A stretch of DNA of 43,455 nt, taken from NCBI GenBank assembly GCA_026989455.1, contig JALSJH010000003.1, positions 1 to 43,455 on the forward strand. The letters run 5' to 3'. The translations under genes and the position numbers were made by a program. This stretch comes from Chromatiales bacterium. Lineage in GTDB: Bacteria; Pseudomonadota; Gammaproteobacteria; RBG-16-57-12. Below the pieces are notes generated by a model that made no database searches, was not told the DNA's origin, and worked only from the letters and a program-made list of their open reading frames with translations. This document shows, piece after piece, positions 30,262 through 38,579 of this stretch. Each line of letters starts with the position of its first letter. Position 1 is the first letter of the stretch.

Positions 30262-31602
30262 ATGAACCAAAAGCAGCGCTTCATCTACAACATCAGCCAG
30301 TTATCGACTGAGGCAAAAGAGCTTCTTGAAGGTACCTTCCCTCTCATCTGGGTAGAGGGTGAAATATCCAATTTCTCCTGCCCAAGCTCCGGACACTGGT
30401 ACTTCACCCTTAAAGATAACCGCTCCCAACTGCGCAGCGCCATGTTTCGCATGCGCAATATGCATATCCCCTTTCAGCCTAAAAATGGCGATCAAGTGCT
30501 TATTCGCGCCCGTGTCAGCCTCTACACCGCCCGAGGTGATTTTCAGTTGATTGCGGAGCATATGGAAGAGGCCGGTGATGGTGCGCTTCGTCGCGCCTAC
30601 GAAGCGTTAAAGGCTCGCTTACAGAGTGAAGGGTTATTTGAGGCTCGGCATAAACATGAAATACCACCCCACCCACAGCGGATCGGCATTATCACCTCCC
30701 CGACCGGTGCCGCTATTAGGGATATTCTGCATGTTTTAAAACGTCGAGCCCCCTCGATTCCCGTCACCCTCTACCCCGCTGCGGTACAGGGCGAGCAGGC
30801 AGCCGAGCATATTATTGATGCACTGCAGTGCGCCATTGATGATAAAAGGTGTGACACCCTGATCATCGGGCGGGGTGGCGGTTCGATTGAGGATCTTTGG
30901 GCATTTAATAGTGAACCACTGGCACGCCTGATTTATAGCGCGCCAATCCCGATTATAAGCGCCGTTGGTCATGAAATTGATTACACCATTTGCGACTTTG
31001 TTGCCGATCAACGCGCCCCCACACCCTCCGCTGCTGCCGAAATGGCCAGCCCGGATCACACCGCATGGCAACATCGACTACAGCAACTTAAACAGCGCCT
31101 TGCCCGCAGCGCTCTAAACCATATCAGCCCGAAAAAACAGCAGCTCGCCTGGCTACAACAGCGAATTCGTCACCCGCAACAGAAGATCATCGAACAGTCA
31201 CAACAGCTCGATGAGATAGAGCAGCAGCTAATCAAACAGATCAAACAGATCATCAACCAAAAGCAACAAAGGGCTGAGCTGCTTGCGGCACAGGTTCAAC
31301 AAAACACACCGTCACACCAACTGACGCACTATGATCTCCACTTCCAGCAATTGAGCCGTCGACTCCACCGCAGTTGTGAAAATATTTTACACGACAGAAA
31401 GCAGACGCTTACCCAATACGCCCATCACCTCAATACCGTCAGCCCCCTTGCCACGCTCAGTCGTGGCTACAGCATCGTCACCCACGAAAAAAGTGGTGCG
31501 GTGATTCGCACCTCCGAACAAGTCAATTGCGGCGATAAAATAAATATTCGGCTTAACCAGGGCCAGCTAGAAGCCATCATCGAGCAGCGCCATGATAGTT
31601 AG
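30262..31602 (+). CDS. xseA: Exodeoxyribonuclease VII large subunit
   Basis: The 446-residue protein has the N-terminal OB fold (LIWVEGEISNFSCPSSGHWY, YFTLKD), the catalytic core with RIGIITSPTGAAIRD, IIGRGGGSIEDLWAFN and SAVGHEIDYTICDFVAD, PTPSAAAEMA, a long Gln-rich coiled coil (about 270-390) and the end motif TLSRGYSIV. With XseB it degrades single-stranded DNA. The start is ATG 30262 (MNQKQRF); an in-frame TTG at 30238 is poorer. No xseB is in this window. Tandem 47-bp repeats begin at its stop codon. Confidence 0.95.
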   Translation: MNQKQRFIYNISQLSTEAKELLEGTFPLIWVEGEISNFSCPSSGHWYFTLKDNRSQLRSAMFRMRNMHIPFQPKNGDQVLIRARVSLYTARGDFQLIAEHMEEAGDGALRRAYEALKARLQSEGLFEARHKHEIPPHPQRIGIITSPTGAAIRDILHVLKRRAPSIPVTLYPAAVQGEQAAEHIIDALQCAIDDKRCDTLIIGRGGGSIEDLWAFNSEPLARLIYSAPIPIISAVGHEIDYTICDFVADQRAPTPSAAAEMASPDHTAWQHRLQQLKQRLARSALNHISPKKQQLAWLQQRIRHPQQKIIEQSQQLDEIEQQLIKQIKQIINQKQQRAELLAAQVQQNTPSHQLTHYDLHFQQLSRRLHRSCENILHDRKQTLTQYAHHLNTVSPLATLSRGYSIVTHEKSGAVIRTSEQVNCGDKINIRLNQGQLEAIIEQRHDS

Positions 31603-31695
31603 CGGTAGCTTTGCCTGCATGGACGCAGGTAAGGGGCGATAGCAGGACGCGGTAGCTTTGCTTGCTTGGACGCAGGTAAGGGGCGATAGCAGGGC
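31602..31695. repeat. Two tandem 47-bp direct repeats after xseA
   Basis: Units 31602-31648 and 31649-31695 both begin GCGGTAGCTTTGC and contain GGACGCAGGTAAGGGGCGAT; they differ at a few bases. The first overlaps the last base of the xseA stop. Each can form a small CCTGC/GCAGG-type hairpin. From here to 31814 nothing else was recognised. Confidence 0.8.
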
Positions 31696-31814
31696 GCAGA
31701 TGGTGTAAGTCCATTGGATCTTTTGTAACCGATGGGGCATTTTGCCCATTGTTTGGTGCTGAGGCGAGGTATTGTTTTTACAGTGAGGGGGTGTAGAGGC
31801 TTAATAAAAAAAGT

Positions 31815-32163
31815 GAGAGTTAGCCGATAAGCCGGGTTCTGTCGTGGACAACCATTCATCTAGGGTATGCGTCACCACATACCTCAAGCAACCTACCCGG
31901 GGACAGCGCGGGTCACACCATTGCCCCCCTATTTGGTCTTGCTCCAAGCGGGGTTTACCTTGCCGCCGAACGTTGCCGCCGACGCGGTGCGCTCTTACCG
32001 CACCATTTCAACCTTACCGGCACCCCGAAAGGTGCTTAGGCGGTATATTTTCTGTTGCACTTTCCGTAGGCTTTCACCTCCCAGGCGTTACCTGGCGCTT
32101 CACCCTATGGAGCCCGGACTTTCCTCGATACCTTACGATAGCGCGGTTGCCTAGCCAACTCTC
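31815..32163 (-). ncRNA. rnpB: RNase P RNA (class A)
   Basis: The minus strand carries the full set of conserved RNase P RNA blocks: GAGGAAAGTCCGGGCTCC, AGGGTG, GGTAACGCCTGG, GTGCAACAGA, GGTGCGGTAAGAGCGCACC, GGTAAACCCC, AGCAAGACCAAATAGG, GTAGG-TTGCTTGAG, and near the 3' end CGACAGAACCCGGCTTATCG. The 5' GAGAGTTGGCT pairs with 3' GGCTAACTCTC to form helix P1, which sets both ends and gives 349 nucleotides. P1 is followed by a run of seven T (31806-31812), so it doubles as the terminator. RNase P RNA is the catalytic part that matures tRNA 5' ends. It lies downstream of rsmI on the same strand. Confidence 0.96.
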
Positions 32164-32170
32164 GGGGCGC

Positions 32171-32176
32171 AGTATA
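32171..32176 (-). promoter_or_regulatory. -10 hexamer of the rnpB promoter
   Basis: TATACT on the minus strand lies 7-8 bases before the predicted 5' end of RNase P RNA, as expected for a -10 element. No clear TTGACA-like -35 is seen at 17 bases, so strength is uncertain. Confidence 0.5.
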
Positions 32177-32231
32177 GCAAGCGGAAGGCTGCTCCGCTAT
32201 ACGCTTTTTGGAAATAAGCCTACAACTCGAT

Positions 32232-33086
32232 TTACTCCGCCGATTTTAAGCGCAGCCCCAGCTCATAGAGTGCATTCTTTTTCAGGCCGGTCAATTTAGC
32301 CACGGTGGCCGCTGCTTTTTTGGGCGGTTGCAGTGCCATCAGTTCAATCAAAAGTGCCTGGGGGTCTATCGTCACCTGTTCAAAGTTTTGCTGGGGTTCG
32401 GCCCCCTGTACCAGCACTACGAATTCACCCCGACGCTGATTGTCGTCTGCCGCCATCCATTCACACAGCGCCCCTAGCTCTGCACGGTGCACAGTTTCAA
32501 ATGTTTTGGTTAACTCACGCACTACTGCTGCTGGGCGTTGCGCGCCAAAAGCCTCGGCCATATCATGCAGCGAGTCAAAAATTCGGTGGGTTGATTCATA
32601 AAATATCAGGGTACGCGGTTCGCGGCTTAGGGCGTCCAGTGTGCGGCGGCGCGCTTCTCGCTTTGAGGGTAAAAAACCCTCAAAACTGAAACGGTCGGAG
32701 GGGAGACCGGCGACCGAGAGTGCGGCAATCAGTGCCGAAGCACCCGGAATCGGGACCACCCGGTGCCCTGATTGCTGCACTTCTCTGACCAGGTAGAAGC
32801 CGGGGTCACTGATCAGTGGTGTGCCCGCATCGGAGATGAGGGCAATTGAGTCGCCCTGCTCCAGGCGTTTAATCAATCCCGCTGATGCATTCTGCTCATT
32901 GTGCTCATGCAGCGCAACACAGCGAGTGTTGATGGCGTGGTGGCGCAGTAGTCGAGCGCTGTGGCGGGTGTCTTCTGCTGCTATGAGTGCGACCTCGCGC
33001 AGCGTTTGTAGTGCGCGTTCGCTGATATCACCCATGTTGCCAATAGGTGTCGCCACTATATATAAGATACCCGGTGTATTTGACAC
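32232..33086 (-). CDS. rsmI: 16S rRNA 2'-O-ribose C1402 methyltransferase RsmI
   Basis: The 284-residue protein has the tetrapyrrole methylase fold: GILYIVATPIGNMGDISERAL, AEDTRHSARLLRHH, ISDAGTPLISDPGF, and PGASALIAALSVAGLPSDRF, typical of RsmI (YraL). It methylates the ribose of C1402 in 16S rRNA using SAM. The start is GTG, supported by GAGGGG about eight bases upstream. It is divergent from lpoA with 53 bases between, an arrangement seen in E. coli and relatives. Confidence 0.95.
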   Translation of the reverse strand: MSNTPGILYIVATPIGNMGDISERALQTLREVALIAAEDTRHSARLLRHHAINTRCVALHEHNEQNASAGLIKRLEQGDSIALISDAGTPLISDPGFYLVREVQQSGHRVVPIPGASALIAALSVAGLPSDRFSFEGFLPSKREARRRTLDALSREPRTLIFYESTHRIFDSLHDMAEAFGAQRPAAVVRELTKTFETVHRAELGALCEWMAADDNQRRGEFVVLVQGAEPQQNFEQVTIDPQALLIELMALQPPKKAAATVAKLTGLKKNALYELGLRLKSAE

Positions 33087-33139
33087 AACATCCCCTCATC
33101 ACGATACTGGTGTGAAATTTCATCAGTGAGCCATTTTAC

Positions 33140-34921
33140 ATGCATTGCAGAGACGCGATCTATTCTCTCTTTTTACTTCTCTTATGCCTTGTGCTGGCCA
33201 GTTGCGCACAAATAGGCCTGCAACAGAGCGGTGACGATACCACTCAGCTACCACAACAGGAAGTGGATAACGTGCTGCAGGGGGCTATTTTACAAGCCAA
33301 ACAGCTGCGCTCTCCGGAGCGAGAGTATCAGCTCTTGCAGATCGCCTCTTCGTTATTTCAGCAGGGGGAGCATGCTCAAGCGAGTGCGATCTTAAATGAA
33401 ATGGAGCTGGCGTCACTGGAACTTGGCCCGCTTATTCGCCGCCAGCTCCTCGCCGCGCAGATCGCTGAAGAGGCGGATTCGCCGCAAGCGGTTATCGCCG
33501 CACTCAAACCGTTGCAAGGAATACCGTTGGGTGAGGCCACGCAAGCCCGGCAATATTATCAATTACAGATTAATGCCCACCAACAGTTACAACATTACCA
33601 GCAAGAGGCGGATGCGCGCATTGGCATCATGGCCTACATCAGTGACGATGAGGTGCGCCTTGAAAATATCCAGCGCCTACTTGATATTGCACTGATCACC
33701 GACCAGCAGTTGACAGATGAGCGTGACCCACTGATTCAACAACATTTACAACAGCGGCTGGGGCAAATTTTAGGCGCTTTGGAGAACTGGCGATTTAGGG
33801 GCAGCAGTCGCCAGGAGTCCTTACTATTGGAGGGTACGCCAGAAGCCTTGGCGGCGCTTAAAGTACCGCAACAAATTGCGATATTGTTACCCCTCACCGG
33901 GCGATATAGCCAGCCTGCCAATGCGGTGCGTGATGGCATTCTCAGCGCTTATTATGAGCAACAATCAACCAGCACTCTACGTTTCTATGATACTCAAGGT
34001 AAAAAAGAGCTCGCATGGTCAGCCTACCGGCAAGCCCTTGAAGAGGGTGCCCATTTTATTATCGGCCCACTCACCAAAGAGAACGTCGACCATCTGGCAA
34101 TGATAGAGGCTCCGCAAGTGCCGCTGTTAGCACTCAACCACACCCGGGTCAGCCGCGCCGCGCCCAATGGCTTTTATCAACTAGCACTCTCCCCAGAAGA
34201 TGAGGCGATACAAGCGGCGCTGTATGCCTGGAACAGTGGGCTGCGTCATCCCGTGATCCTGACACCTAACAACAACTGGGGTGAGCGTATCAGTCTCTCA
34301 TTTCAGGATACATGGAAACTGCTGGGTGGCGAGGTACGTAGCAAGCAGTCCTACAACCCCAAAGAGAGCGACTTCTCGAAACCGATTCGCGCCGCATTTG
34401 AGCTGGATTTAAGCGACAAGCGCCGCCAAAGCCTGCAAAGAAGCTTGCGTAGCACCCTTAAATTCACCCCGCGTCGTCGCCAAGATGTTGATTTTATATT
34501 TATCGCCGCGCAACCCCGTCAGGCGCGGCTACTACGCCCTCAATTCAAATTTCACTACGCCAGTAATATTCCGATCTATGGCACTTCTCACCTCTATCAG
34601 GGCACGCCTAACCCACAGCAGGATCGCGACATGGACGGCATCATTTTTGGTGACACCCCCTGGACGCTCGATACCGATCAGGAGAGACCACTGCGGGAGA
34701 AAATTCTCTCGATCTGGCCAAATGCTGACAAAAAGTATTGGCGGCTTTATGCCATGGGAATTGATGCCTATCGACTCACGGCTTTCTTGCAAACAAGACC
34801 CAGCCAACTCAACTACTATGGCGAAACCGGCCATATGCAGCTCACCCACGAGGGACGGCTCTACCGCCAACTTGAGTGGGCACGCTTTTATCGCGGCAAG
34901 CCCCGCAAGCTTGCACCTTAA
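33140..34921 (+). CDS. lpoA: Outer-membrane lipoprotein LpoA, activator of PBP1A
   Basis: The 593-residue protein has a lipoprotein signal (hydrophobic FLLLLCLVLASC, lipobox LASC, Cys22). The N-terminal half (about 40-230) is helical and TPR-like, and the C-terminal half (about 243-590) has a periplasmic binding-protein fold (QIAILLPLTGRYSQPANAVRDG, FIIGPLTKENVD, HPVILTPNNNWGERI). This is LpoA (LppC/YraM), which reaches from the outer membrane to switch on peptidoglycan synthase PBP1A. It is largely confined to Gammaproteobacteria. yraN follows after nine bases, so they are likely co-transcribed. Confidence 0.93.
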   Translation: MHCRDAIYSLFLLLLCLVLASCAQIGLQQSGDDTTQLPQQEVDNVLQGAILQAKQLRSPEREYQLLQIASSLFQQGEHAQASAILNEMELASLELGPLIRRQLLAAQIAEEADSPQAVIAALKPLQGIPLGEATQARQYYQLQINAHQQLQHYQQEADARIGIMAYISDDEVRLENIQRLLDIALITDQQLTDERDPLIQQHLQQRLGQILGALENWRFRGSSRQESLLLEGTPEALAALKVPQQIAILLPLTGRYSQPANAVRDGILSAYYEQQSTSTLRFYDTQGKKELAWSAYRQALEEGAHFIIGPLTKENVDHLAMIEAPQVPLLALNHTRVSRAAPNGFYQLALSPEDEAIQAALYAWNSGLRHPVILTPNNNWGERISLSFQDTWKLLGGEVRSKQSYNPKESDFSKPIRAAFELDLSDKRRQSLQRSLRSTLKFTPRRRQDVDFIFIAAQPRQARLLRPQFKFHYASNIPIYGTSHLYQGTPNPQQDRDMDGIIFGDTPWTLDTDQERPLREKILSIWPNADKKYWRLYAMGIDAYRLTAFLQTRPSQLNYYGETGHMQLTHEGRLYRQLEWARFYRGKPRKLAP

Positions 34922-34930
34922 CAACATAAG

Positions 34931-35296
34931 ATGAAAGACGATTCATACCAACGGGGAAAAGCCGCTGAACAGACCGCCCTGCACTATTTGCAGCAGCAAG
35001 GGCTACGGCTGATTCAACAAAACTTCCATAGCCGCCAGGGTGAAATTGATCTCATTATGCAGCAACATAACCACCTCATTTTTGTTGAAGTTCGCCAACG
35101 CAGTCGCCTCCACTATGGCTCTGCACTGGAGAGTATCACCCCGAAAAAACAGCAACGCATCATCCAGACGGCGCTCTACTACCTGCAACGGCATCCAAAA
35201 CAACAAAACTACCCCTGCCGATTCGATGTTGTCGCCATTGAGTCACTCTCCGGTAAAGAAAAAATCCAATGGATTAAGAACGCATTTCAGGCATAA
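34931..35296 (+). CDS. yraN: YraN family (UPF0102) putative nuclease-fold protein
   Basis: The 121-residue protein has the UPF0102 pattern: RGKAAEQTALHYLQQQGLRL, QNFHSRQGEIDLIMQ and HLIFVEVRQRS, a restriction-endonuclease-like fold with E, D and ExK-type residues (here EVRQR in place of the EVK form). Its cellular role is not established. It lies between lpoA and dolP, as in E. coli, but diaA is absent from between yraN and dolP. Confidence 0.92.
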   Translation: MKDDSYQRGKAAEQTALHYLQQQGLRLIQQNFHSRQGEIDLIMQQHNHLIFVEVRQRSRLHYGSALESITPKKQQRIIQTALYYLQRHPKQQNYPCRFDVVAIESLSGKEKIQWIKNAFQA

Positions 35297-35344
35297 TGGC
35301 CCCATAAGCCCACCATAATTAAAGATCCGTCAGGGAGTCTTCTC

Positions 35345-36031
35345 ATGCGTCAACTGCTGATTGCCAGCATTATTATTGCCAGCCTCATATCACTCCAGGG
35401 GTGCGCCCCTGCGGTTGTTGTGGGAGCCGCGACTACCAGCTTTATTATTGCCGAAGATCGGCGCACCACCGAAGCTTTCCTGCAAGATCAAACCATCAAG
35501 TTTCGCTCCAATGATGCCATCTACTCCAGCAAAGAGATCGGCACACAGGTACATGTCAACGTCATCTCCTACAATCAGCAAGTGCTGCTCACAGGGGAAG
35601 CGCCAACCGGTTCGATACGAGACCAGGTTGAGGCGATTGTCACTAACATTCCAGGAGTGAAAAAGGTCTATAACGAGATAAAAGTCCAGCCAAATTCGCG
35701 TTTTGAGAGCCGTAATAACGATGCGATGATCACCGCCAAGGTGAAGGGGCGAATCCTCCGCAACAGTGCCGTTGACCCCTCCAAAATCAAAGTAGTCACC
35801 GAACACGCCAATGTCTACCTACTGGGTTTGGTCACTGAGGAAGAGGCCACCGCTTCCGTCGAAATTGCTCAACAGGTCGATGGTGTTGAGCGGGTGATCC
35901 GTGTGTTTGAGATCATCGAAGATGAGGAGGTTGAGGAAGAGCGAGAAATCAGCCCGGAAGAGCTCAATCGAGACAGCGGCAATACCTTGATCGATCAAGC
36001 CCTAGACCGGATCAACAATTCAGCCAAGTAG
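35345..36031 (+). CDS. dolP: BON-domain outer-membrane lipoprotein DolP (YraP)
   Basis: The 228-residue protein has a lipoprotein signal with lipobox LQGC (Cys20), then PAVVVGAATTSF and DRRTTEAFLQDQTIKF. Two BON domains follow (about 42-110, HVNVISYNQQVLLTGEA; about 120-185, HANVYLLGLVTEEEA). A strongly acidic tail of about 40 residues (EIIEDEEVEEEREISPEELN) is longer than in E. coli DolP. DolP supports outer-membrane integrity and BamA function and binds anionic lipid. GGGAG lies about eight bases before the ATG. A 13-bp perfect inverted repeat follows. Confidence 0.92.
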   Translation: MRQLLIASIIIASLISLQGCAPAVVVGAATTSFIIAEDRRTTEAFLQDQTIKFRSNDAIYSSKEIGTQVHVNVISYNQQVLLTGEAPTGSIRDQVEAIVTNIPGVKKVYNEIKVQPNSRFESRNNDAMITAKVKGRILRNSAVDPSKIKVVTEHANVYLLGLVTEEEATASVEIAQQVDGVERVIRVFEIIEDEEVEEEREISPEELNRDSGNTLIDQALDRINNSAK

Positions 36032-36057
36032 TCTCAGCCCACTTTATCTTTAAAATA

Positions 36058-36088
36058 TGTACCGCAACGGATCAACCGTTGCGGTACA
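36058..36088. terminator. Perfect 13-bp inverted repeat after dolP
   Basis: TGTACCGCAACGG and CCGTTGCGGTACA are separated by ATCAA. The stem is strong but lacks a T run on the plus side. It may be a transcript end for dolP or an operator for the FAD oxidase gene that starts 20 bases further on. Confidence 0.5.
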
Positions 36089-36108
36089 AATAGAGCAGTC
36101 CCCGCCCC

Positions 36109-37506
36109 ATGACCTACACCCCACTGACACCGACACTTGTCGCTGCACTGACCGCACTGGTCGACAGCAATACCACATTGCAACAGCAGGCCGACTGCTG
36201 GCCCTATGGGTATGACAACAGCCGCCGTCACAACCTACCCGAGCTGGTTCTCTTTCCTAGTAAGACGGCGGAAGTACAAGCTATTGTGGCACTCTGCCAT
36301 CAACACAAAATCCCCCTCACGGCTCGTGGCCGAGGAACCGGCACCACGGGCGCTAGCGTGCCCATTTACGGTGGCGTGGTTTTATCCAGCGAGCAGATGA
36401 CAAAAATCATCAAGGTTGATCCGGACAACCGCCTGATCATCGTGCAACCCGGGGTCACCAACCTGCAAGTTCAAGAAGCCGCCGCAGTGCATGGTTTTTT
36501 CTGGGGGCCAGACCCCACCAGTGCGGCCTTCTGTAGTGTGGGTGGTAACCTTGCCTACAACTCGGCAGGGCCACGCGCCGTCAAGTACGGCACCACCCGA
36601 GATAATGTGCTTGGCCTCACCGCCATCAGCGGCAAAGGCGAACTCATCCAGTGTGGCACCGCCACCACCAAAGGGGTGGTGGGTTATGACTTCACTCGCC
36701 TGCTGATCGGCTCCGAAGGGACGCTGGGCGTGATTACCGAGGCGATCCTCAAGCTCACCCCGTTACCTGAAACCAAACGCACCATGCAGGTGATCTATAA
36801 CGATATGGCGGCAGCGGCTAGCGCCGTATCACGAATAATGGCACAACCCACAACACCCTGCGCACTGGAGTTTATTGACCATAAAGCCATTGAGATGGTG
36901 CGCGAATACTCCAGCGCCGACCTACCCAGAGATGCCGGGGCACTGCTAATGATCGAAGTGGACGGTCCACAGCAGGGTATCGATGCCGCGGTTAAAGCCA
37001 TAGAGAAAGCAGCGGCAGGTGACGGGTTGGTGAAATTCACCCTCGCCGAAACAGATGAACAGATAGCCGCCCTATGGGCAACACGCAAAGCACTCTCCCC
37101 CTCGCTGAGAAGAGTCGCCCCTAAAAAGATAAATGAAGATGTGGTGGTACCCGTTTCACACATGGCAGAGCTAATTGACGGCCTGCAACAGCTGGCAGAA
37201 AAACATCACATCACCATCGTTAACTTTGGTCACGCGGGCAATGGCAATATTCACGTCAACCTGCTGGTCAACCCCGATGACCCAGAGGAGATGAGCCGTG
37301 CTTATGCGTGCTTGGATCAACTATTTTCACTGGTGTTAAAACTTAACGGCACCCTCTCTGGCGAGCACGGCGTTGGTATGGAGAAGCAAGCGTTTGTAGG
37401 GCGTGAAATAAACGATGCCACACTCACACTTATGAAAGAGGTCAAACGACTTTTCGATCCCCACAACATTCTCAACCCGGATAAAATGTTTCCGCTGGAA
37501 AAATAA
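36109..37506 (+). CDS. FAD-linked oxidase, GlcD / D-lactate dehydrogenase type
   Basis: The 465-residue protein has an N-terminal PCMH FAD domain with LTARGRGTGTTGASVPIYGG (about 70-89), VQPGVTNLQVQEAA, and GNLAYNSAGPRAVKYG-like and IGSEGTLGVITEA motifs. The C-terminal FAD-oxidase domain has NFGHAGNGNIHVNLL and LSGEHGVGMEKQ. Such enzymes oxidise 2-hydroxy acids (glycolate, D-lactate, D-2-hydroxyglutarate) and pass electrons to quinone or cytochrome. No glcE/glcF partner is adjacent, which favours a single-subunit D-2-hydroxyacid dehydrogenase; the substrate cannot be fixed from sequence. It ends 21 bases from the convergent flavoprotein gene. Confidence 0.88.
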   Translation: MTYTPLTPTLVAALTALVDSNTTLQQQADCWPYGYDNSRRHNLPELVLFPSKTAEVQAIVALCHQHKIPLTARGRGTGTTGASVPIYGGVVLSSEQMTKIIKVDPDNRLIIVQPGVTNLQVQEAAAVHGFFWGPDPTSAAFCSVGGNLAYNSAGPRAVKYGTTRDNVLGLTAISGKGELIQCGTATTKGVVGYDFTRLLIGSEGTLGVITEAILKLTPLPETKRTMQVIYNDMAAAASAVSRIMAQPTTPCALEFIDHKAIEMVREYSSADLPRDAGALLMIEVDGPQQGIDAAVKAIEKAAAGDGLVKFTLAETDEQIAALWATRKALSPSLRRVAPKKINEDVVVPVSHMAELIDGLQQLAEKHHITIVNFGHAGNGNIHVNLLVNPDDPEEMSRAYACLDQLFSLVLKLNGTLSGEHGVGMEKQAFVGREINDATLTLMKEVKRLFDPHNILNPDKMFPLEK

Positions 37507-37527
37507 CTCCAACAACTAGCCTCTATT

Positions 37528-38127
37528 TTAAAACGAGAGCTTTTCAGCCAGCTTAAGCGCTTTTTTCCTTACCCCTTCTGGTAGGGTCTGATGGCGCTCT
37601 GTTCCAGAAAAACCGGTAAACAGTGTGCCCACCGTGTCGGCTCCGATAACCTTAGCGCTCATTTTCAGTTGCTTATGGGTTCCATACGCTATTCGACCGA
37701 TCACTCCTGGAGCGGCGGATGAAGAGAGCAGAATCGATTTTTTCCTGGGAGTATTCGCTTTTCTGAACTGGGGAGCGTTCGCGCCCCATGGCCAATAAGC
37801 ATAGACAATCAACCGCTCCATGAACCGCTTATAGAGGGCGGTGACCGAACCGAAATTAGTCGGCGAAGCTAAAATATAACCATCTGCTTGCTCTATTTTA
37901 TCGACCAACGCCTGCATTCCATCATGCTGCACACATTGGCCGGGGAGGCTCCCCTTCTGTTGTGTGCACTCTCGACAGTTAAGGCAAAACTCAATCGGGT
38001 AGTCACGCAGCAGAATATGCTCAACCTCGGCACCCGCCGATTCGATAGCCTCAACCATTACACTCACCGTTTGATCCGTCACACCACCCTCTCGGTATGC
38101 ACCATTAATTGCCAATACCTTATTCAT
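37528..38127 (-). CDS. NADPH-dependent FMN reductase / iron-sulfur flavoprotein-like
   Basis: The 199-residue flavodoxin-fold protein starts MNKVLAINGAYREGGVTDQT, the FMN phosphate loop. It has ASPTNFGSVTALYKRFMERL, where FMN-reductase/Isf proteins bind flavin. Between these lies FCLNCRECTQQKGSLPGQC with Cys48, 51, 54 and 65, a four-cysteine pattern like that of iron-sulfur flavoproteins, which hold a 4Fe-4S cluster. The cluster is inferred. The start at 38127 is set by GGAGG six bases upstream; longer frames lack this. Electron donor and acceptor are unknown. It converges with the FAD oxidase gene. Confidence 0.8.
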   Translation of the reverse strand: MNKVLAINGAYREGGVTDQTVSVMVEAIESAGAEVEHILLRDYPIEFCLNCRECTQQKGSLPGQCVQHDGMQALVDKIEQADGYILASPTNFGSVTALYKRFMERLIVYAYWPWGANAPQFRKANTPRKKSILLSSSAAPGVIGRIAYGTHKQLKMSAKVIGADTVGTLFTGFSGTERHQTLPEGVRKKALKLAEKLSF

Positions 38128-38168
38128 AACCATCCTCCACTTACCCAGCGCATTCATATTTTACCCCC

Positions 38169-38250
38169 ACTCTTCGTTATTTTCGTACTCAATCGGTCAC
38201 ATACCCCTGATAGGCTCCCTCTTTCCGTGCGAAAACGTCTCGATTTGCGG
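38169..38250 (+). repeat. Dispersed intergenic repeat family 2, copy B
   Basis: This segment shares ACTCTTCGTTATTTT, GTACTCAATCGGTCAC and GCTCCCTCTTT with the copy at 18967 (opposite strand), and its second half, TCGGTCAC to CGAAAAC, with the copy at 41930. It lies upstream of the flavoprotein gene in the gene-free stretch 38128-38579, which otherwise holds a 158-bp repeat, a small CCGACCGG stem near 38293 and a CCTCCCC hairpin. Confidence 0.7.
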
Positions 38251-38339
38251 AAAAATTAAATACGCTAAGCCACACTTGAACACACAAACGCCGACCGGCG
38301 GTGATGTGATTCAGCGTAGTGATTTGAAGCCAGCCTTTA

Positions 38340-38496
38340 GGAAGCTCTGATTAAGTCTGGATGAATTTAGGCTGAGAGGAAATTGCTCTCGTTTGTTCCG
38401 AAATGCGCAGTAATAGTCGCTCTATTGGCGCAATTTTCGGGGCAAATGAGGGCGGTTTCAGCCAGCATAAAACATTCATGGCTTGATCAGAGCTTC
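38340..38496 (-). mobile_element. 158-bp palindromic MITE-like repeat, copy 3 (157 bp)
   Basis: Opposite orientation to the copies at 3023 and 21564. It begins GGAAGCTCTGATTAAGTC and ends with the complement of GAAGCTCTGATCAAGCC, lacking the last base. It is flanked by TTTA on both sides (38336-38339 and 38497-38500), a 4-bp duplication. Confidence 0.8.
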
Positions 38497-38528
38497 TTTA
38501 GTAGCGGGGCCAGAGTAAAGCAGGATTA

Positions 38529-38554
38529 ACCTCCCCCCTTAGAAAAAGGGGGGT
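38529..38554. repeat. CCTCCCCCCTT hairpin repeat, second copy
   Basis: CCTCCCCCCTT, spacer AGAA, AAAGGGGGG forms a strong G/C stem and resembles 19842-19863. It lies 25 bases beyond the 3' end of the acidic coiled-coil protein gene and may serve as its transcript end. Confidence 0.55.
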
Positions 38555-38579
38555 TAGCGTAAAATAGGATTCACGCTGC

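Noticed and set aside
31844-32299. Plus-strand frames of up to 151 codons
   Set aside because: They lie across the RNase P RNA gene, whose conserved sequence explains the region.
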